Shown: piece after piece, positions 1 through 6,170 of the stretch
Position numbering within the stretch: the stretch's first letter is position 1
Layout of the letters: every line of letters begins with the position of its first letter
DNA from: an uncultured Eggerthellaceae bacterium
GTDB taxonomy: Bacteria; Actinomycetota; Coriobacteriia; Coriobacteriales; Eggerthellaceae
Direction: 5' to 3'
Length of the DNA: 11,880 nt
Assembly (NCBI GenBank): GCA_934623455.1
Contig: CAKTVK010000060.1
Coordinates: 1-11,880 of the forward strand
The notes under the pieces: model-generated
What the model saw: the letters and a program-made list of their open reading frames with translations, nothing else
The model's database searches: none
What the model was told of the DNA's origin: nothing
Position numbers and translations under genes: made by a program

Positions 1-135
1 CTAGAGAATAGTAAGGTTCTCTTCTCCGATTTCCAGAGAATATTTCTGGCGGTTACCCCGCAAAACTTAACTCGCACTATCGGTATCAAACAGGAGTCCG
101 TCTATAAAGTACGTGTTAGTATTTCCGTATTTTAG
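1..135 (+). CDS. 3' end of an unrecognised reading frame, cut by the window edge
   Basis: Frame 1 is open from the first base to a TAG at 133-135, giving 44 residues that begin LENSKVLFSDFQ and end SVYKVRVSISVF. The composition (alternating hydrophobic and polar residues near the end, several aromatics) looks like a beta-rich protein C-terminus rather than random sequence. I do not recognise the family. The next 300 bases hold only a gene fragment, so this too may be a remnant or the intact end of a gene lying left of the window. An open frame this short could be chance. Confidence 0.25.
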   Translation, partial: LENSKVLFSDFQRIFLAVTPQNLTRTIGIKQESVYKVRVSISVF

Positions 136-202
136 CTTTCTCATAATCACCTTTTTGAAACGCAAGCCTGCATGCTAACGCTAAGTTTAATACAGACATT
201 AG

Positions 203-458
203 GGTTTATCCGAAGAACTTGGGGTCGAATTGTTCGAGCGCAGCGGTAACCGCATGGTGCTGACAAGCTCGGGCGAAATGCTCAAGCGGCATGCGCAAGA
301 TATCGTAGAAAGCACCCGAAAGCTGCGATTAGAGCTTGATGTCAAAAACGGCACTAAAACGACTACGAAGGGCTATTGCTCTATGGAATGCCGCTCTTCA
401 CTGGCAATATCGTGTCTTCTCTTGTCCGCCAACTTTTTTGCGCAAAGGACATATGCTT
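203..458 (+). pseudogene. LysR-type transcriptional regulator fragment (decayed)
   Basis: Between in-frame stops the plus strand encodes GLSEELGVELFERSGNRMV followed by LTSSGEMLKRHAQDIVE. This is the end of a LysR helix-turn-helix domain (the usual EEELGVxLFxR...LTxxGxxLxxxA pattern) and the start of the linker helix. The upstream frame is closed by a TAG at 200-202, so the first helices of the DNA-binding domain are missing or in another frame; a frame at about 178-204 reads LTLSLIQTL, which could be the displaced recognition helix. From about 373 a different frame reads LLYGMPLFTGNIVSSLVRQL, resembling the first strand and helix of the LysR effector domain. Homology-like text stops at about 458, where the opposite-strand ygbA gene ends. 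The frame changes and missing two thirds mark it as non-functional. It is not a copy of the intact LysR gene at 2967-3860. Confidence 0.6.
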
Positions 459-817
459 TTACCGGAACATGCCTCTGATTTTCCTTACAACATATCGTAT
501 CGCAAGGAACGGATGCGCATAGAGCATTCGCGGTCCCGCATATGACTAATATCTTTAATTGCTGCTCGCATATCGGGCTTATAGCAATGGATGGAGCACT
601 CCTTGCAATTCCCTTTATGCTCATGAGGACATTTCGCCGTTCTTTCCAGGGAGTACGCAAGCACCGCGCTGCATTGTTTGCGCAACACGTCGTCCCCTGC
701 GTTCCCGTCTTTATTTTCACCTGCGCGTTTACCATTCGTTCTATGGTGATTCTCGCAATACATTTGCGTCATAACACGAAGGGTCTGAGCATCGCGCTCG
801 AAAGCCTTTTCATTCAT
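459..817 (-). pseudogene. ygbA: YgbA / nitrous-oxide-stimulated promoter family protein, frameshifted near the 3' end
   Basis: The ATG at 817-815 is preceded by AAGGA six bases upstream. A possible start nine codons earlier (844) lacks such a site. The product begins MNEKAFERDAQTLRVM and carries the family pattern: YCENHH, then C...LAYSLER..KC, then CKECSIHCYKPDMR. These Cys/His clusters suggest a metal-binding protein; the family is associated with nitrosative stress, but its biochemistry is not settled. After AAIKDI (codon at 550-548) the reading frame leaves the family pattern and stops at 487-485. Shifting frame by one base recovers SYAGPRMLYAHPFLAIRY and a further RKIRGMFR tail, ending at TAA 461-459, which is the expected conserved C-terminus. 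About one base has therefore been lost near 545-548. The restored length is about 119 residues, normal for the family. A sequencing error is the main alternative. If real, a protein with all its Cys but a scrambled tail (110 residues) may still be made. Confidence 0.75.
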
Positions 818-850
818 GCTTGTTCCTTTTTGGAAATTGGACAAATGAAT

Positions 851-879
851 GTTATCACAGAGAGCTCACGGCAAAACAA
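851..879 (-). promoter_or_regulatory. Candidate promoter of the ygbA-family gene
   Basis: On the minus strand TTGTTT (879-874) and GATAAC (856-851) are separated by 17 bases, and the -10 lies about 34 bases before the ATG at 817. The spacing and box content fit a housekeeping sigma promoter. The stretch TGTGATAACATTCATTT around the -10 looks loosely like a CRP/FNR-family site, but only one half matches well. An intact promoter on a frameshifted gene suggests recent damage. Confidence 0.45.
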
Positions 880-986
880 TCCTACCTGTCGCAGACAACC
901 TAGCTATTTCAAGGAACCATACGTGATAATCTGCTTACTACCAGACTCAATGCAACGAATAAGGGTGTTTTTGCTTCGATAGCACC

Positions 987-1012
987 TTGCAACAAACTTA
1001 ATTTGCAACAAA
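987..1012 (+). repeat. Pair of 10-bp direct repeats in the hemH leader
   Basis: The sequence TTGCAACAAA occurs at 987-996 and again at 1003-1012, a 16-base offset, immediately before the hemH ribosome binding site (GAAAGG, 1016-1021). It could be a protein or small-RNA binding site, or a chance duplication. No known operator is recognised. Confidence 0.4.
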
Positions 1013-1027
1013 AACGAAAGGCGCAAC

Positions 1028-2092
1028 ATGACTATCGGCGTTTTGCTCATCAATACGGGAACGCCCGCTGCACCAACAATCGAGGCAATAAAGCCGTACC
1101 TTTCGGAGTTCCTTATGGACCCTTATATCATTGGCGCGCCGTACCCTATACGAAAAGCGATCGTCTCGCACATTGTTTCGAAGCGTCCAGAGCACACGGT
1201 AGAAGCCTATCGTGCGTTTTGGACGCCAGCTGGCTCCCCTTTTCTGCTCACCAGCGAGCAACAAGCTCACCTGCTTCAGGAAGCACTCAACAGCAATCCC
1301 GACAATCGTACATACCGCGTTGTGCTTGCAATGCGCTATGGCGCTCCGAGTATTTCATCGGGCCTGGAAGCGCTTCGCCAAGAGAAATGCACCGAGGTCG
1401 TGCTGGTGCCGCTCTATCCGCAAAACGTGAAAGTCTGTGCTGGTTCCTGTTTTAAGGAAGCACGAAGACAGCTTAAAAGGCTCGAAAAGCAGGGCTGGAA
1501 ACCTTACGTCCATGAGATTCAAAGTTTTCACGACATTCCCGCTTATCGCAATACCTTAGCGGAACAGATCAATCGCTCCTGGACATATGCACCTGGATCA
1601 AAACTCATCGTGAGTTTTCATTCCACCATGTTTTCAGATATAAAGAAAGACCCCACGTACCTCAATCAATGCAGACAAACGAAGGAATGGATTGCTGATG
1701 ATTTGGGACTGCCCTCCCAAGATGTGATTTTGAGCTTTCAGAGCAGGTTTGATTCACGCGCCTGGCTTTCTCCTTTCACGGAGCAGGTGGTAAAAGACCA
1801 GCTTGACCAGGGCGTTTCAAATATTTGCGTGGTGTGTCCTGGCTTTGTTGCCGACAACACGGAAACAACGATCGAAATCAACAGAGACTTGCGCAATTAC
1901 GTTGAGAATGCGTCCGCTTTTTGCGGCAAGACCGAACATGGCAAGGCTGCATCGGACCCGAGCGAAAGACGCGCCACCTTCACCTACGTTCCCGCTTTAG
2001 GTTGCAATCCTGGTCTTATCGAAGCGCTTCGTATTGCGGTAACGAATGGGATGGATAAATCGAGGGGCTCACACGAACAAAACGCCAGGTAA
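1028..2092 (+). CDS. hemH: Ferrochelatase
   Basis: The 354-residue product inserts ferrous iron into a porphyrin, the last metal-insertion step of heme synthesis. It starts MTIGVLLINTGTPAAPT, the usual N-terminus. Further family blocks are GSPFLLTSEQQ (69-79), VPLYPQ (127-132), the catalytic-histidine region VSFHST (His198), SFQSRFDSRAWLSPFTE (236-252) and CPGFVADNTETTIEI (270-284, with the proton-handling Glu279). These blocks resemble the Escherichia coli enzyme more than the actinobacterial coproporphyrin ferrochelatases, so I cannot say from sequence alone whether the substrate is protoporphyrin or coproporphyrin. The residues after His198 (STMF instead of the common G-I/L-P) are unusual. 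An extra segment of about 17 residues at 298-314 precedes the conserved YVPAL block and makes the protein longer than the usual 320. The start is set by GAAAGG six bases upstream. No other heme gene lies nearby, and the gene appears to be transcribed alone, ending at the terminator at 2112-2148. Confidence 0.93.
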   Translation: MTIGVLLINTGTPAAPTIEAIKPYLSEFLMDPYIIGAPYPIRKAIVSHIVSKRPEHTVEAYRAFWTPAGSPFLLTSEQQAHLLQEALNSNPDNRTYRVVLAMRYGAPSISSGLEALRQEKCTEVVLVPLYPQNVKVCAGSCFKEARRQLKRLEKQGWKPYVHEIQSFHDIPAYRNTLAEQINRSWTYAPGSKLIVSFHSTMFSDIKKDPTYLNQCRQTKEWIADDLGLPSQDVILSFQSRFDSRAWLSPFTEQVVKDQLDQGVSNICVVCPGFVADNTETTIEINRDLRNYVENASAFCGKTEHGKAASDPSERRATFTYVPALGCNPGLIEALRIAVTNGMDKSRGSHEQNAR

Positions 2093-2111
2093 AAAGGTTA
2101 AACACGAAAAG

Positions 2112-2148
2112 AAAGGTCGTGCCGGAGAAACACCCCGGCACGACCTTT
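2112..2148. terminator. Bidirectional terminator between hemH and hsp20
   Basis: A perfect 14-bp stem, AAAGGTCGTGCCGG (2112-2125) with CCGGCACGACCTTT (2135-2148), encloses a 9-base loop. On the plus strand the stem runs into TTTT (2146-2149). On the minus strand it is followed by TTTCTTTTC. It lies between the convergent ends of hemH (2092) and hsp20 (2209), so it can stop transcription from both sides. Confidence 0.9.
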
Positions 2149-2208
2149 TGCAATGCTCAAATCGTTTCAATCAAAGCAAAATTCTCGTGTGTTGGCAACT
2201 TTCAACGA

Positions 2209-2655
2209 CTACCCTTCAATAGCAATCGTACGTGCTTCATCAAGCTTCGGTTGCTCAATCTTCTTCGGAACGGTGACAATCAACGTGCCATTTTCGAAGC
2301 GAGCCTTGATTTCGGCTTCGTCAATGTCTTCGCCAACGTAGAAGGACCTGCTGCATTGACCACTGAAACGTTCTTTACGAACCCACGTTTCCTTCTTTTC
2401 GGACTTCTCTTCAGTCTCGGTTTCAGTGTGAGCCTTGATGGTAAGAACGCCATCCTTCAAATCGGCAGTGACGTTTTCCTTCGAGAAGCCAGGAAGATCA
2501 ACAATCAGCTCAAAGCCTGTCTCGGTCTGCTTGATATCGGTATGCATGATTGCCGAAGGCGTATGCTGTACCGGAGCGCTTCCAAAGAACGATTCGAAGG
2601 GGTCAGTCATCATTTCGTTGAAGAAATCGCGAGTACGAGGAACCAACAGTGCCAT
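2209..2655 (-). CDS. Small heat-shock protein, Hsp20 / alpha-crystallin family
   Basis: The 148-residue product is a cytoplasmic, ATP-independent holdase that binds unfolding proteins. The N-terminal arm begins MALLVPRTRDFFNEMMTDPF, typical of bacterial class-A Hsp20. The alpha-crystallin domain spans about residues 38-130, with DLPGFSKENVTADLKDGVL (53-71) and the closing GTLIVTVPKK motif (123-132). A short tail ends TIAIEG, which contains an I-A-I motif like the oligomer-locking I-X-I/V of the family. A strong AAGGAG lies nine bases before the ATG. The gene has its own promoter (2715-2743) and is separated from the upstream LysR gene by a terminator, so it is probably a single-gene transcript. 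I see no clear CIRCE element or HspR-type HAIR inverted repeat in front of it, so its heat regulation is not evident. Confidence 0.93.
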   Translation of the reverse strand: MALLVPRTRDFFNEMMTDPFESFFGSAPVQHTPSAIMHTDIKQTETGFELIVDLPGFSKENVTADLKDGVLTIKAHTETETEEKSEKKETWVRKERFSGQCSRSFYVGEDIDEAEIKARFENGTLIVTVPKKIEQPKLDEARTIAIEG

Positions 2656-2714
2656 AATGAATCATCTCCTTGTTTGCTGCCGCTTACTTGCGGCTCATTT
2701 CTTATGACATGTTC

Positions 2715-2743
2715 GTTATAGTCCCCTGCCGACCTCAATGCAA
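2715..2743 (-). promoter_or_regulatory. Promoter of hsp20
   Basis: On the minus strand TTGCAT (2743-2738) and TATAAC (2720-2715) are separated by exactly 17 bases, about 60 bases before the hsp20 ATG. This is a good housekeeping-sigma match and the best candidate in the interval. Confidence 0.6.
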
Positions 2744-2880
2744 GCGATATTTTAGAATGCCACCATTATGTAATCTTTGTTGACTTCACGTAATAAATCT
2801 AAGTGAATTGGACTCAGATATACAAGCTCGAGTTAATTTACCAAAAAACAGAGCACGCAACCGCCTGTGCGGTGCTAACG

Positions 2881-2914
2881 AAAAAAACGGGATGCAGACA
2901 AACGCCGCATCCCG
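2881..2914 (-). terminator. Rho-independent terminator of the LysR-type regulator gene
   Basis: Read on the minus strand, CGGGATGC (2914-2907) pairs with GCATCCCG (2895-2888) around an 11-base loop, and seven T residues follow (complement of 2887-2881). It lies about 50 bases past the LysR stop codon and separates that gene from hsp20. Confidence 0.85.
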
Positions 2915-2966
2915 CACTTTACTTCAAACACCAGCAGCTACGTTGGTATTCTCACTTGCGATAACA

Positions 2967-3860
2967 TTAATCGATACTCAATGCTTCGAACGCTTTCAAC
3001 CAATCACCGGGAATGCGCTTTTCGGTTTCCTCGGACCAAATCAGATTGATGCGCGCATACGGAAGAGGATCGGCAACGGGAACAAACGCCACACGATCGT
3101 CAAAATGGCTGCGACGCTGACTCAAGACCATGGATACACCCGCTCCAGCTTCAATTTGGAGAATCAAACCATCAACATCATCACAGTACGCTTCTTGAGC
3201 AATCTCAATACCGGCCTTCTCGAAGATATCGGTAAAGAACATGTTCATGGAAGCCATATTCTTCGGGCTCGGAACAATCACGCTTTCTTTGGCGAACTGC
3301 TCCAACGTAACCGACTCCATTTTCGCGAACGGGTGATCAAGGGGGCACACGATCTCGTACACATCGCGGTCAATGCAGATGGTCTTAAAGCCATCGTAGA
3401 GGCGATCTTCAACAACAATGCCCACGGCAGCGTCAATCTCGCCCGATTCAAGCTTCTCGCGAAGCGTAAGATGCATCAGGGGCGTATAAACAGGTGTGAT
3501 ATTTGGCGCGTATTTACGCAGAGCGCGCGTGATATAGGGAGACTCGTCTTGAGCGGCGTTGTAACGCGTGCCAATCGTCATCGTGCGCATCGGCTTTCCC
3601 TTGGCCTTGTTGATAAGGCTAATGGTGTCTTCGTAATCGCGCTCGATTTTATGTGCACCGCGCGCGAAAATCGCACCAAAGCGTGTCAGTTCAATCTCGT
3701 TTCGATTGTTGTTGATAAACAACGAAATGCCCAGCTCTTCTTCCAGCTCGGAAATGCTTTGGCACAGCTCATCTACTGATATGAACAACTTGTGCGCGGC
3801 AAGATCGTAATCGAGCTTATCAGCCAAAGTAAGAAAATCAGTAATCGTAGAAATACGCAT
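2967..3860 (-). CDS. LysR-type transcriptional regulator
   Basis: The 297-residue product has an N-terminal winged helix-turn-helix (about 1-60: MRISTITDFLTLADKLDYD, then AAHKLFISVDELCQSIS, LEEELGISLF and ELTRFG), a linker helix (about 61-92) and a ligand-sensing effector domain (about 93-297, starting MRTMTIGTRYNAAQ). The DNA-binding part is slightly divergent (ISVDELCQSISELEEELG in place of the common LSQPAVSRQIRRLE), but the length is normal. A longer open frame extends upstream to 4193; I chose the ATG at 3860-3858 because AGGAGG lies eight bases before it and homology starts there. It is divergent from the small protein gene at 4143 and is separated from it by 282 bp, the classic LysR arrangement, so the small gene and pckA beyond it are possible targets. 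The ligand is unknown. Confidence 0.9.
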   Translation of the reverse strand: MRISTITDFLTLADKLDYDLAAHKLFISVDELCQSISELEEELGISLFINNNRNEIELTRFGAIFARGAHKIERDYEDTISLINKAKGKPMRTMTIGTRYNAAQDESPYITRALRKYAPNITPVYTPLMHLTLREKLESGEIDAAVGIVVEDRLYDGFKTICIDRDVYEIVCPLDHPFAKMESVTLEQFAKESVIVPSPKNMASMNMFFTDIFEKAGIEIAQEAYCDDVDGLILQIEAGAGVSMVLSQRRSHFDDRVAFVPVADPLPYARINLIWSEETEKRIPGDWLKAFEALSID

Positions 3861-3902
3861 GTTGTCGCCTCCTGAACAATGGGAACAAGCAAGTTGCTCT
3901 TT

Positions 3903-3908
3903 ATTATA
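3903..3908 (-). promoter_or_regulatory. Candidate -10 box of the LysR gene
   Basis: The minus strand carries a perfect TATAAT here, about 43 bases before the ATG at 3860. No good -35 box sits 16-18 bases upstream, as might be expected for a promoter that is activated or autoregulated. Confidence 0.4.
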
Positions 3909-4074
3909 TCCCGTAGAAGAGCGTCCATTCGCGTAAGATAATGCAGAAGCGAAAATAAGCTGCAGAAGGCGGAAGGACGCTTCAGAGCAAGCGCGCCGGA
4001 ATAAAAATGACCGTTTGAAAACTGCGCCTGAAACCGCTTGAAAAAAACAATGTATCAGCAAATCCCCGTAACGC

Positions 4075-4102
4075 TTTACGCGCAACCGAATTGTCGTAGA
4101 AT
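4075..4102 (+). promoter_or_regulatory. Candidate promoter of the 55-residue protein gene
   Basis: TTTACG (4075-4080) and TAGAAT (4097-4102) are separated by 16 bases, about 40 bases before the ATG at 4143. Each box is moderately conserved. The promoter lies in the divergent region shared with the LysR gene. Confidence 0.4.
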
Positions 4103-4142
4103 ACAAATAAAATGAAGGGCGGCACGAAAGGAGCATCTTGTT

Positions 4143-4310
4143 ATGGATATGGATATCGTTGTTTCCCAAGAAGACGTTAGAACAAATGTGCAACTCGTAA
4201 AAAACGGCAAGCCTACACCGTGGCTCATTGGTGCTGCTGCGCTTGAAATTGCAGCAGACATTTCACTTGCCTACTGCGCTTACAAGCTGTTCAGGCTACT
4301 CAAGAAATAA
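4143..4310 (+). CDS. Small hypothetical protein, 55 residues, possible single membrane helix
   Basis: The ATG at 4143 is preceded by AAAGGAG (4127-4133) with a nine-base spacer, a strong ribosome binding site, and the frame runs to TAA 4308-4310. The product starts MDMDIVVSQEDVRTNVQ; a hydrophobic stretch from about residue 27 to 50 (PWLIGAAALEIAADIS, then LAYCAYKLF) precedes a basic end (RLLKK). It could be a one-helix membrane protein with the short acidic N-terminus outside or inside, but a Glu and an Asp within the helix also allow an amphipathic, partner-binding helix. I do not recognise the family. The gene is divergent from a LysR regulator and lies 198 bp upstream of pckA in the same direction, so co-regulation with pckA is possible. 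The strong ribosome binding site and candidate promoter argue for a real gene. Confidence 0.6.
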   Translation: MDMDIVVSQEDVRTNVQLVKNGKPTPWLIGAAALEIAADISLAYCAYKLFRLLKK

Positions 4311-4315
4311 AGCTC

Positions 4316-4324
4316 TGGTATAAA
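4316..4324 (+). promoter_or_regulatory. Candidate extended -10 promoter for pckA
   Basis: TGGTATAAA (4316-4324) fits an extended -10 box (TGnTATAAT with one mismatch) just after the stop of the small protein gene. Transcription from here would give pckA a leader of about 175 bases containing the hairpins at 4358-4384 and 4397-4447. No good -35 box is visible. Confidence 0.3.
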
Positions 4325-4357
4325 GAAGTCGCGTTAAAACCAACCATGAGTAATCCA

Positions 4358-4384
4358 CCAGCCTTTTACGGAAATTACGGCTGG
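4358..4384 (+). repeat. Hairpin with embedded TTACGG direct repeats in the pckA leader
   Basis: CCAGCC (4358-4363) can pair with GGCTGG (4379-4384). The loop region holds TTACGG twice, at 4366-4371 and 4375-4380. It may be a small RNA hairpin upstream of the terminator-shaped element or an operator; no known riboswitch is recognised. Confidence 0.4.
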
Positions 4385-4396
4385 CAGAGGCGTTTC

Positions 4397-4447
4397 GCGC
4401 TTGCAGAATGTTTCATAATGATTACGTCTGCAAGTGCTTGTTTTTTT
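4397..4447 (+). terminator. Terminator-shaped hairpin 60 bases upstream of pckA
   Basis: GCGCTTGCAG (4397-4406) pairs with CTGCAAGTGC (4428-4437), ten pairs including one G-U, around a 21-base loop. TTG and seven T residues (4441-4447) follow. It is either the terminator of the small protein gene or, if pckA is transcribed from upstream, a regulated attenuator. No good promoter lies between this element and the pckA ATG: TTGACA at 4474-4479 has no -10 box before the ribosome binding site, and TATACA at 4456-4461 lacks a properly spaced -35 box. Confidence 0.65.
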
Positions 4448-4508
4448 CGCAGTCATATACAGAAAGCCGTCATTTGACAACGGTATTGCGTGAAAGGACA
4501 TTGTTTTC

Positions 4509-6083
4509 ATGGAAACATTCGGCATCGAAGAGCTTGGCATAGCCCAGCCGAAAGCGGTTTATCGCAATCTCGGTATTGCGCAACTAGTTGAGCGCACGCT
4601 CGAACGAGGCGAAGGCCAACTGAGCGAATCGGGAGCGCTTGTTGTCAAAACAGGCAAGTACACCGGTCGTGCCGCAAAGCATAAGTTCATCGTTGACACC
4701 CCCGGCGTTCACGATGACATCAACTGGGGTAGCGTTAATCAGCCGATTTCGCGCGAGAAATTCGATGCACTGTGGAATCGCGTTGCGGAATACCTGAACG
4801 AAAAAGAAGTATTTATCTTCGATGGCTTTGCGGGCGCCGACATGAACTGTGCGAAAGGCTTCCGCATCGTAAACGAGCTTCCCGCTCAGAACCTGTTTAT
4901 CCATCAACTGCTACGCCGTCCTACGGCTGAGCAGCTTGAGACATTTGAAGCTGATTACACTTTGATTGCTGCACCCGGTTTCAAGTGCGATCCCGAACGC
5001 GATGGCGTTATTGGCGACTGTGCCATCATCCTTGATTACGAAGCGCATAAAATTCTGATCGCCGGCTCGGGCTATGCGGGCGAAATCAAAAAGAGCGTTT
5101 TCAGCACCATGAATTATATTCTACCGAAAATGGGAATCATGCCTATGCATTGCTCTGCGAATATGGATCCCGAAAATGGTACGACCGCGGTGTTCTTTGG
5201 TCTTTCGGGCACAGGTAAGACCACGCTTTCTGCCGACCCAAACCGTCTTCTTATTGGCGACGACGAGCATGGTTGGTCTGATAATTCCGTCTTCAACTTT
5301 GAAGGCGGTTGCTACGCAAAATGCATCAACCTTTCCGCAGAAGGCGAACCTGAAATCTACAACGCCATTAAATACGGTTCTCTCGCAGAAAACATTGTTA
5401 TGGACGAGCAAACGCGCGAGTTCGATTTCGATGATGAAAGCCTGACCACCAATACGCGTGTGGGCTACCCCATTGATTACATCCCGAACGCTGTGTTGGA
5501 AGGCGTTGGCGAGGCACCGAGCACGGTGATTTTCTTGACCGCTGATGCGTTTGGCGTTTTGCCACCCGTTTCCAAACTCACGCTCGACCAGGCAATGTAC
5601 TACTTTGTTTCTGGCTTCACCAGCAAAGTTGCCGGCACGGAGTTGGGCGTTACCACACCCGAGCCCACGTTTAGCGCCTGCTTTGGCGAGCCGTTCTTGC
5701 CGCTGCATCCGGCAAAATATGCCGAAATGCTCAAAGATCGCGTTTTGGCTACCGGCGCCAACGTATACCTGGTGAACACGGGTTGGAACGGCAAGGGCGA
5801 GCGTATGAAGCTTCGCTACACGCGCGCTATGGTCACGGCCGCTCTGAACGGAACCATCGAAAACGCCGAATTCGTTGAGGATCCCTCTTTCGGACTGGCT
5901 ATCCCCACTTCCATCGAGGGCTGCCCCGATGAGGTTCTCATCCCCAAAAATAGCTGGAATGACGAGGCTGCCTACGAAGAATCTGCTCGCAAACTTGCTC
6001 ATATGCTCAACGAAAACTTCCAAAAGAAATATGCCGACCACATGAGCGCCGAAGTTGCTGCAGCTGGTCCGCTTTTGGCGTGA
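4509..6083 (+). CDS. pckA: Phosphoenolpyruvate carboxykinase (ATP)
   Basis: The 524-residue cytoplasmic enzyme catalyses oxaloacetate + ATP = PEP + CO2 + ADP, reversibly. Visible family blocks are TGKYTGRAAKHKFIV (48-62, substrate-binding Arg54), MHCSANMDP (213-221, metal-ligand His214), the P-loop GLSGTGKTTLS (231-241), the second phosphate/metal motif LIGDDEHGW (248-256) with FNFEGGCYAK after it, and NTRVGYPIDYIPN (315-327, Arg317). All key residues are present and the length is close to the usual 530-540. The start is set by AAAGGA about ten bases before the ATG. It is followed by a strong terminator (6123-6148) and converges on the oxaloacetate decarboxylase operon, which acts on the same metabolite. 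In anaerobes this enzyme often runs in the CO2-fixing, ATP-making direction. A terminator-shaped hairpin in its leader suggests regulation after transcription initiation. Confidence 0.97.
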   Translation: METFGIEELGIAQPKAVYRNLGIAQLVERTLERGEGQLSESGALVVKTGKYTGRAAKHKFIVDTPGVHDDINWGSVNQPISREKFDALWNRVAEYLNEKEVFIFDGFAGADMNCAKGFRIVNELPAQNLFIHQLLRRPTAEQLETFEADYTLIAAPGFKCDPERDGVIGDCAIILDYEAHKILIAGSGYAGEIKKSVFSTMNYILPKMGIMPMHCSANMDPENGTTAVFFGLSGTGKTTLSADPNRLLIGDDEHGWSDNSVFNFEGGCYAKCINLSAEGEPEIYNAIKYGSLAENIVMDEQTREFDFDDESLTTNTRVGYPIDYIPNAVLEGVGEAPSTVIFLTADAFGVLPPVSKLTLDQAMYYFVSGFTSKVAGTELGVTTPEPTFSACFGEPFLPLHPAKYAEMLKDRVLATGANVYLVNTGWNGKGERMKLRYTRAMVTAALNGTIENAEFVEDPSFGLAIPTSIEGCPDEVLIPKNSWNDEAAYEESARKLAHMLNENFQKKYADHMSAEVAAAGPLLA

Positions 6084-6122
6084 TTTCCAGCCAAGCACGC
6101 TGCGCGCTACTGCAATTCATCC

Positions 6123-6148
6123 AAGAGCGTCCTTCGGGACGCTCTTTT
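6123..6148 (+). terminator. Rho-independent terminator of pckA
   Basis: AAGAGCGTCC (6123-6132) pairs perfectly with GGACGCTCTT (6137-6146) across a TTCG tetraloop and runs into TTTT (6145-6148). It lies 40 bases after the pckA stop. It works only on the plus strand, as no T-run follows on the other strand. Confidence 0.9.
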
Positions 6149-6170
6149 GGTTCCTGAGCAAGACCCTCGC

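Larger units (their letters stand above)
2656..2966. other. 311-bp gene-free stretch between hsp20 and the LysR gene
   Basis: This stretch holds the hsp20 ribosome binding site and promoter (2715-2743) and the LysR terminator (2881-2914). The part from 2760 to 2870 is AT-rich and contains GTAAT in two copies about 25 bases apart, but no convincing operator. I see no gene here on either strand. Confidence 0.6.

Noticed and set aside
2806..2840. HAIR-like heat-shock operator near hsp20 (ACTCAG/CTCGAG)
   Set aside because: It matches neither arm of the CTTGAGT-N7-ACTCAAG consensus well and lies far upstream of the hsp20 promoter.
2808..3779. 323-codon open frame on the plus strand
   Set aside because: It lies opposite the LysR gene, has no ribosome binding site or recognisable domain, and is explained by the codon pattern of the real gene.
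3861..4193. N-terminal extension of the LysR frame up to 4193
   Set aside because: The extension is Cys/Phe-rich, unlike the family, and crosses the small gene's start. The ATG at 3860 has a near-perfect AGGAGG and begins the conserved helix-turn-helix.
4474..4502. TTGACA before pckA as a -35 box
   Set aside because: A -10 box 17 bases later would fall in and after the ribosome binding site and no match is present.
5121..6098. 325-codon open frame on the minus strand across pckA
   Set aside because: It is antisense to a fully conserved pckA; composition and lack of family features mark it as a shadow frame.
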